Source: JBDIAG01 sp963835085
GTDB taxonomy: Bacteria > Actinomycetota > Actinomycetes > Actinomycetales > CAWJMD01
Assembly (NCBI GenBank): GCA_963835085.1
Contig: CAWIED010000001.1
Span: 3,224,001-3,288,000, forward strand
Length of the DNA: 64,000 bases
Direction: 5' to 3'
The position numbers and the translations under genes are program-made. Shown one piece after another: positions 60,248 through 64,000 of this stretch. Each line of letters opens with the position of its first letter. Within the stretch, counting starts at the first letter, position 1. Below the pieces are notes generated by a model. The model saw only the letters and a list, made by a program, of their open reading frames with translations, ran no database searches and was not told where the DNA came from.

Positions 60248-60649
60248 TCGTTGCCGTGTCCGTACTGGTCACCGGTCCTCAGTTGCATTTCGCCGCGACG
60301 AAGGCACTTCCTTCGCTCATCAAGGCGTCCCACGCCCAACCTGTCATGGCAGAGGTTGCGCGATCTCGACTACATCGAGAGGTTCACCCTCGGCCTCCTC
60401 GTGCTCGCCACGGTCACAGATCGAGGCACGATGTAGTCCAGATTGCGCTACCCCCATCGCAAGAGGACTGTGTTTCACCCCAAATCACCAACCCGACCTC
60501 ACGCCTTTGCGCATCCGGCTCGATTCGGCAACCGGCGCGCACGGGGAAGACTGTTGTGGCAACCATGGACTAATGGATCCGCCGATTTTCGGCGCGCCAA
60601 CAAACCAACCCGCGTCGAAGCACAAGATTGCTCGGCTCCGGCTAGATCC
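60248..60649. other. gene-free stretch
   Basis: About 400 bp between the oxidase terminator and the 3' end of the cysteine desulfurase-like gene. Only short, mutually inconsistent open frames are present, and the composition is less GC-rich than the flanks. No repeats or RNA gene recognised. Confidence 0.5.
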
Positions 60650-61858
60650 TCATGAGCTGGCAATCGCCTCCACGCCCGCGAGCAGCCGCTCGACGTCGTC
60701 GAGATTGGAATAGGGCACCAGCCCCGCGCGCACGGCACCTTCGTCGCCGAGGCCCAGGTGGCGCGAGGCTTGCAGCGCGTAGAAGCTACCCGCCGGAGCG
60801 TTCACGGCTCGGTCGGCGAGCTGCGCCGCCACAGCGGCGGACGGCACACCGCGCACCTCGAACAACACCGTCGGAGTACTACGTGTCGGCGACCCCACGA
60901 GACCAACTCCCGCGATCGAGCCCAGGCCCGCCACTAGATGGGCGAACAACGAGTCTTCGTAGTCGGCCAGGGCCGCGAAGGAGGCATCGAGCCGCTCACT
61001 CCTGGTGCCCTCCGTCGGCACCAGACCGGCAAGCACCTCAACCGCCGCGGTGGTGCCGGCCATGAGCTCGTATGGCAGCGTGCCCAACTCGAACCGCTCG
61101 GGAACCGCATCGCTCGACGGCACGAGCTTGTCAGGCCGCAAAGAATCCAACAGGTCTGGCGAGGCGGCCAACACCCCACAATGTGGTCCGAGGAACTTGT
61201 ATGGCGAGCAGGCCAGGAAATCGACGCCGAGGTTCGCGAGGTTCGTTCGCACGTGCGGCACGTGGTGCACCGCGTCGAGATACACCAAGGCGCCGCTCTG
61301 GTGGGCGACTGCGGCGATCGCGGCGATGTCGGGTCGGGTGCCGACGAGGTTCGAGGCAGCGGTGAAAGCCACCAAGCGGGTCTTGTCGCTGAGCTGCGCC
61401 GACACCTGCTCGACGGCGAGATCGCCTGTCTCGGTGTCGAAGTCGACCATCCGCACGGTGGCGCCGACAGCGCTCGCCGCCGCCAGCCAGGGGCTGATAT
61501 TGGAGTCATGGTCGAGCCGCGTGAGCACGAGCTCGTCGCCGGCCCGCCAGGTCTTGGCCAGCGCGCGCGAGGCGTCGTAGGCCAGAGCCGTGGCGCTACG
61601 GCCGAAGACGATGCCCGCGGGGTCGGCACCGAGAAGATCGCCCAAGGCGCTGCGGCAGTCGGCCACCACCGCGTCGGCCCGGCGGGCAGCGGCGGTCACC
61701 GGTCCCCGATTGGCGATGGCCGACGTGAGGGTCGCCGCTACGGCGTGAGCCACCGGCGTGGGCACCTGGGTGCCCCCCGGACCGTCGAAATGGGCTGCGC
61801 CATCGCGCAGCGCCGGGAACAAGGCACGGACCCGCTCAACGTCGTAACACACGCGCAA
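60650..61858 (-). CDS. cysteine desulfurase-like class V aminotransferase
   Basis: 402 residues of the actinobacterial 'cysteine desulfurase-like protein' group. The PLP lysine is in FLACSPYKFLGPHCGVLAA. Supporting blocks are GAAHFDGPGGTQVPTPVAHAV, FGRSATALAYDASRALA, LTRLDHDSNISPWL and VYLDAVHHVPHV. The catalytic-Cys loop of IscS/SufS is not present, so desulfurase activity is doubtful. It differs clearly from the class V gene at 54342, so they are not recent duplicates. Confidence 0.88.
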   Translation of the reverse strand: MRVCYDVERVRALFPALRDGAAHFDGPGGTQVPTPVAHAVAATLTSAIANRGPVTAAARRADAVVADCRSALGDLLGADPAGIVFGRSATALAYDASRALAKTWRAGDELVLTRLDHDSNISPWLAAASAVGATVRMVDFDTETGDLAVEQVSAQLSDKTRLVAFTAASNLVGTRPDIAAIAAVAHQSGALVYLDAVHHVPHVRTNLANLGVDFLACSPYKFLGPHCGVLAASPDLLDSLRPDKLVPSSDAVPERFELGTLPYELMAGTTAAVEVLAGLVPTEGTRSERLDASFAALADYEDSLFAHLVAGLGSIAGVGLVGSPTRSTPTVLFEVRGVPSAAVAAQLADRAVNAPAGSFYALQASRHLGLGDEGAVRAGLVPYSNLDDVERLLAGVEAIASS

Positions 61859-61938
61859 ACCCTAGCTGTACGAGGTCAGGACGTGGTCGACGCCAGGATG
61901 CGGCTGTCGCGCTCGATCTCTTGGCGGCGCATGGTCCG

Positions 61939-62304
61939 TTACCGGCTAGAAGCAGAGCCTGGAATCTCGTCGAGCGAGTAGTAGACCGGCAGACCTCGGC
62001 CTTGCGCGATCGCTACGTCCTGGTCGGCACCGCGGGATTCCCCAGGCAGCCGCAGCACTGCGTCACAGTGCTGCAGAAGGCGCTCGGCCGTGGGGTACAT
62101 GACCTCGGCTGCCAGCGCGTCGGTCGGGCCGCTTGCTCCCGCGCTCGCCAGCACGGGCAGAGCCACCCACTCGCCGATCATCGGGACATGACCGGCCCGG
62201 AAGATCGGCCAGGCCGCCTCCTCGAGCCGCTTGAGATTCCGCGCCATCAGTTCTGAGTTGCCGCCCGTGCCCGACGCGTAGGGGCCGGCGATGAGAATCA
62301 ACAT
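61939..62304 (-). CDS. DUF4406/nucleoside deoxyribosyltransferase-like protein
   Basis: 121 residues from the ATG at 62304 (GTG at 62316 also open). MLILIAGPYASGTGGNSELMARNLKRLEEAAWPIFRAGHVPMIGEWVALP and the later HCDAVLRLPGESRGADQDVAIAQGRGLPVYYSLDEI match the small nucleotide-binding family that contains DUF4406 and is related to nucleoside 2-deoxyribosyltransferase. The enzymatic activity is unknown. It is divergent from the DeoR gene across a tandem-repeat operator. Confidence 0.75.
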   Translation of the reverse strand: MLILIAGPYASGTGGNSELMARNLKRLEEAAWPIFRAGHVPMIGEWVALPVLASAGASGPTDALAAEVMYPTAERLLQHCDAVLRLPGESRGADQDVAIAQGRGLPVYYSLDEIPGSASSR

Positions 62305-62325
62305 AGGCTTGTTCACACTCGGAAC

Positions 62326-62365
62326 AATACAGCAAGATCAAGCAAAATACAGCATAATCATGCAA
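62326..62365. promoter_or_regulatory. tandem 20-bp operator in the DeoR divergent promoter
   Basis: AATACAGCAAGATCAAGCAA (62326-62345) and AATACAGCATAATCATGCAA (62346-62365) are adjacent direct repeats differing at three positions, and notably AT-rich for this genome. They lie 21 bp from the DUF4406-like start and 18 bp from the DeoR start. DeoR proteins commonly bind direct repeats, so both genes are probably controlled here. Confidence 0.7.
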
Positions 62366-62383
62366 CAACAGGAGGGAACCGGA

Positions 62384-63151
62384 ATGCTTGCGGCCGCCCG
62401 CAAAGACCTGCTCTTAGATCGACTGCGCCGCGACGGGCGGATCGTCGCCAAGGAGATCGCGGCAGAGCTTGGCCTCTCTGAAGACAGCATCCGCCGTGAC
62501 CTACGCGAACTCGACAACGCCGGCCTGGCCGTGCGGGTGTACGGCGGCGCGCTGCCCGCATCCCCGGCCGTCGCCGACTACGCCAGTCGCGGATCCGTCG
62601 CCCCGGACAGCAAGCGACGCGTTGCTGCCGCCGCCGTAGCGCTCATCGAGCCTGGTGCCACGGTGATCCTCGACGGCGGCACCACGACCCTCGCGATGGT
62701 CGATGCCCTGCCCAGAACATTCCAATGCACCGTCATCACCCATAGTCCGACCATCGCCGCCGCGCTGCTCGACCACGCCGCCAACGTCTTCCTGATCGGC
62801 GGCCAGCTGTTCAAACACTCCGCCGTGGCCTGCGGCGCGGCCGCCGTCGAGGCCGCGAACAAGATCAGCGCCGACCTGTTCTTCCTAGGGGTCACCGGCG
62901 TGCATCCCACCGCAGGCCTGACAACCGGCGACCCGGACGAGGCCGCGATGAAACGCGCCCTCGCCGCACGCGCAGCCGACACCTACGTACTCGCCAGCGA
63001 CGAGAAGATCGGCGCGGCATCCCGTTACAGCGTCCTGCCCCTCGACGCCATCACCGGGATCATCACCGATATGGACAAGAGCAATCCAGCTCTGCGCGAA
63101 CTCGCCGCGGCTGGAATCACACTCATCCAAGCCGATCGACACGCGCGTTGA
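62384..63151 (+). CDS. DeoR-family transcriptional regulator
   Basis: 255 residues from the ATG at 62384 with GGAGGG at 62371-62376; the frame is open to 62291, but that part lies in the operator. HTH: RKDLLLDRLRRDGRIVAKEIAAELGLSEDSIRRDLRELDNAGLAVRVYGGALP. The C-terminal DeoRC sugar-phosphate sensor has ILDGGTTTLAMVDAL and KISADLFFLGVTGVHPTAGLTTGDPDEAAMKRALAARAADTYVLASDEKIG. Ligand probably a phosphorylated sugar. Divergent from the DUF4406-like gene. Confidence 0.93.
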   Translation: MLAAARKDLLLDRLRRDGRIVAKEIAAELGLSEDSIRRDLRELDNAGLAVRVYGGALPASPAVADYASRGSVAPDSKRRVAAAAVALIEPGATVILDGGTTTLAMVDALPRTFQCTVITHSPTIAAALLDHAANVFLIGGQLFKHSAVACGAAAVEAANKISADLFFLGVTGVHPTAGLTTGDPDEAAMKRALAARAADTYVLASDEKIGAASRYSVLPLDAITGIITDMDKSNPALRELAAAGITLIQADRHAR

Positions 63152-63161
63152 CACCAGTTGG

Positions 63162-64000
63162 TCATCTGGCCACCGCCCTGGCCACCAGCCGGGCCACCTG
63201 TGCTGCGGCCGATGCCGGCAACTGGGCATAGCCGAGCACCAGTCCGCGGGCGGATGCCTGGGTGCAGTAGGCCGACAGCGGTTCGGTCTCCATTCCCTGG
63301 TCGGCAAGCCACGACACGATGGCCACGTCGTCGGCACCCTCGTCGAGGCTGAGCACCAGATGCAGCCCCGCGTCCACCCCCAGCAGCTCGTGGTTCGGCA
63401 GCAGCCTGGTGAGTTCTCGGGCCAGCGACTGGCGGCGGTGGGCATACTCGCGGCTGGCGCGCGCCAGGTGGCGGCTGAGGGCTCCGGAGGAGATGAATCG
63501 CGCGAGCATCCGGGCGGCGGTGGGATCCACACCCAACGACAGCCGGCGGACGGCCGTCGCAATGGGGTCGACCCAGCGCTCGGGCGCCACCACCCAGGCC
63601 AGTCGCAGCCCGGTGGTGAGCATCTTCGAGGCGGTGCCCAGATAGACCACATGCTCGTCGCCTCCGCCGAGGGCCCGCATGGCCGGCAAAGGCGATACGC
63701 CGTAACGGAATTCACCGTCGTAGTCGTCTTCGATGATCAACGCCGAGTGCCGGGCGGCCCACGCCAGTAGATCGCTACGCCGCTCCACGGGCAACCGTCC
63801 GCCCAGGGGGTACTGATGCGCGGGCGTGACGTAGACGGCTGCGTCGTCGGCGCGCAGGAGAGCCGGGTCGAGACCGTCCGCGTCTACCGCGACACTGCGC
63901 ACCGTGGCCCCCACCTCGGCAAGCGCGCTCGGCACCTCGCGATAGCCCGGATCTTCCACGGCCACCGTCCGCCGTTGCAGGTCCAGGCCATCGAACACCG
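63162..64000 (-). CDS. pdxR: MocR/PdxR GntR-type regulator with aminotransferase domain, partial
   Basis: The C-terminal ~280 residues are present; the N-terminal GntR HTH lies off the right edge. The visible domain is a PLP-binding class I aminotransferase fold: VYVTPAHQYPLGGRLPVERRSDLLAWAARHSALIIEDDYDGEFRYG, then the PLP lysine in YLGTASKMLTTGLRLAWVVAPERW, as in MocR proteins. PdxR members sense PLP and control pyridoxal synthesis; without the neighbouring genes the pdxR name is provisional. Tail-to-tail with the DeoR gene. Confidence 0.85.
   Translation of the reverse strand, partial: VFDGLDLQRRTVAVEDPGYREVPSALAEVGATVRSVAVDADGLDPALLRADDAAVYVTPAHQYPLGGRLPVERRSDLLAWAARHSALIIEDDYDGEFRYGVSPLPAMRALGGGDEHVVYLGTASKMLTTGLRLAWVVAPERWVDPIATAVRRLSLGVDPTAARMLARFISSGALSRHLARASREYAHRRQSLARELTRLLPNHELLGVDAGLHLVLSLDEGADDVAIVSWLADQGMETEPLSAYCTQASARGLVLGYAQLPASAAAQVARLVARAVAR

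Noticed and set aside
60248..60649. Small gene or RNA in the gap after FAD oxidase 2
   Set aside because: Several overlapping frames exist, but none has a ribosome site, a recognisable motif or consistent codon use.
54342..61858. The two class V aminotransferases as a recent duplication
   Set aside because: Their active-site blocks and lengths differ strongly; they belong to different subgroups.
1..64000. CRISPR arrays or cas genes
   Set aside because: No regularly spaced identical repeats with unique spacers and no cas motifs. The repeat blocks at 7.0, 7.1 and 11.9 kb have no spacers or have conserved linkers.

Overview
The window comes from a high-GC actinomycete. The markers are mshD (mycothiol synthase), an HBHA-like protein beside its XRE regulator, an actinobacterial nitrobindin/YgfZ/DsrE/GlnR-like block, a ppk1-mutT1 pair, a PIG-L deacetylase and frequent GTG/TTG starts. 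I cannot place it below class level from sequence alone.

Layout. 1-8.4 kb is conserved core: ugd (cut by the window edge), hbhA-like and XRE, ygfZ translationally coupled to nitrobindin, a DsrE-like protein, a membrane protein, a GlnR-like winged-helix regulator, mshD and a class I aminotransferase. 8.5-16 kb is phosphate and stress housekeeping: ppk1-mutT1, a Pit phosphate transporter with its DUF47 partner, a His-tailed membrane protein, a cold-shock protein, an HU-like protein and a Fur/Zur regulator. Two families of palindromic intergenic repeats sit here (11.9-12.1 kb and 16.0-16.2 kb). 16.3-19.5 kb holds three AIM24 paralogues in an operon downstream of a secreted protein with five bulb-lectin (mannose-binding) motifs. 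19.8-25.1 kb is a gamma-glutamyl-polyamine type catabolic operon (GS-like ligase, aldehyde dehydrogenase, SDR, class I amidotransferase hydrolase) behind a FadR-type regulator. 25.3-28.6 kb carries a fused FAD/Fe-S D-2-hydroxyacid dehydrogenase and an unaccompanied PII protein.

From the tRNA-Lys at 28.78 kb to about 46.5 kb the window looks like an accessory region. It has an IS5-type element with CTAG flanks, decayed gene pieces, and a trehalose cassette (LacI regulator, frameshifted treC, PTS EIIABC, an MFS transporter fused to a universal stress domain, and a separate UspA) whose base composition is visibly lower in GC than the surroundings. It also has a siderophore-interacting protein/flavin monooxygenase pair with a divergent LysR regulator, an MBL hydrolase, an AlkC-like repair protein and a MerR regulator. 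Three genes here (treC, the monooxygenase, the MerR gene) are broken by single-base frameshifts. Four copies of a ~73-bp palindromic element, all in one orientation, are found only in this region. Two of them bracket the trehalose cassette, each followed by the 3' end of a siderophore-interacting protein gene, one intact and one only a fragment.

46.5-64 kb is again ordinary chromosome: a Rieske/phytoene synthase pair, a class III aminotransferase, prephenate dehydratase, a lipoprotein, two modules each pairing a LuxR regulator with an FAD-linked (BBE-like) oxidase, two class V aminotransferases of the cysteine desulfurase type, a PIG-L deacetylase, a DeoR regulator facing a DUF4406-like protein over a tandem-repeat operator, and the C-terminal part of a MocR/PdxR regulator running off the right edge.

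The strongest candidates for something undescribed are the ~73-bp repeat family with its association with the trehalose cassette, the MFS-USP fusion transporter, the secreted bulb-lectin protein beside the AIM24 operon, and the duplicated LuxR/FAD-oxidase modules.
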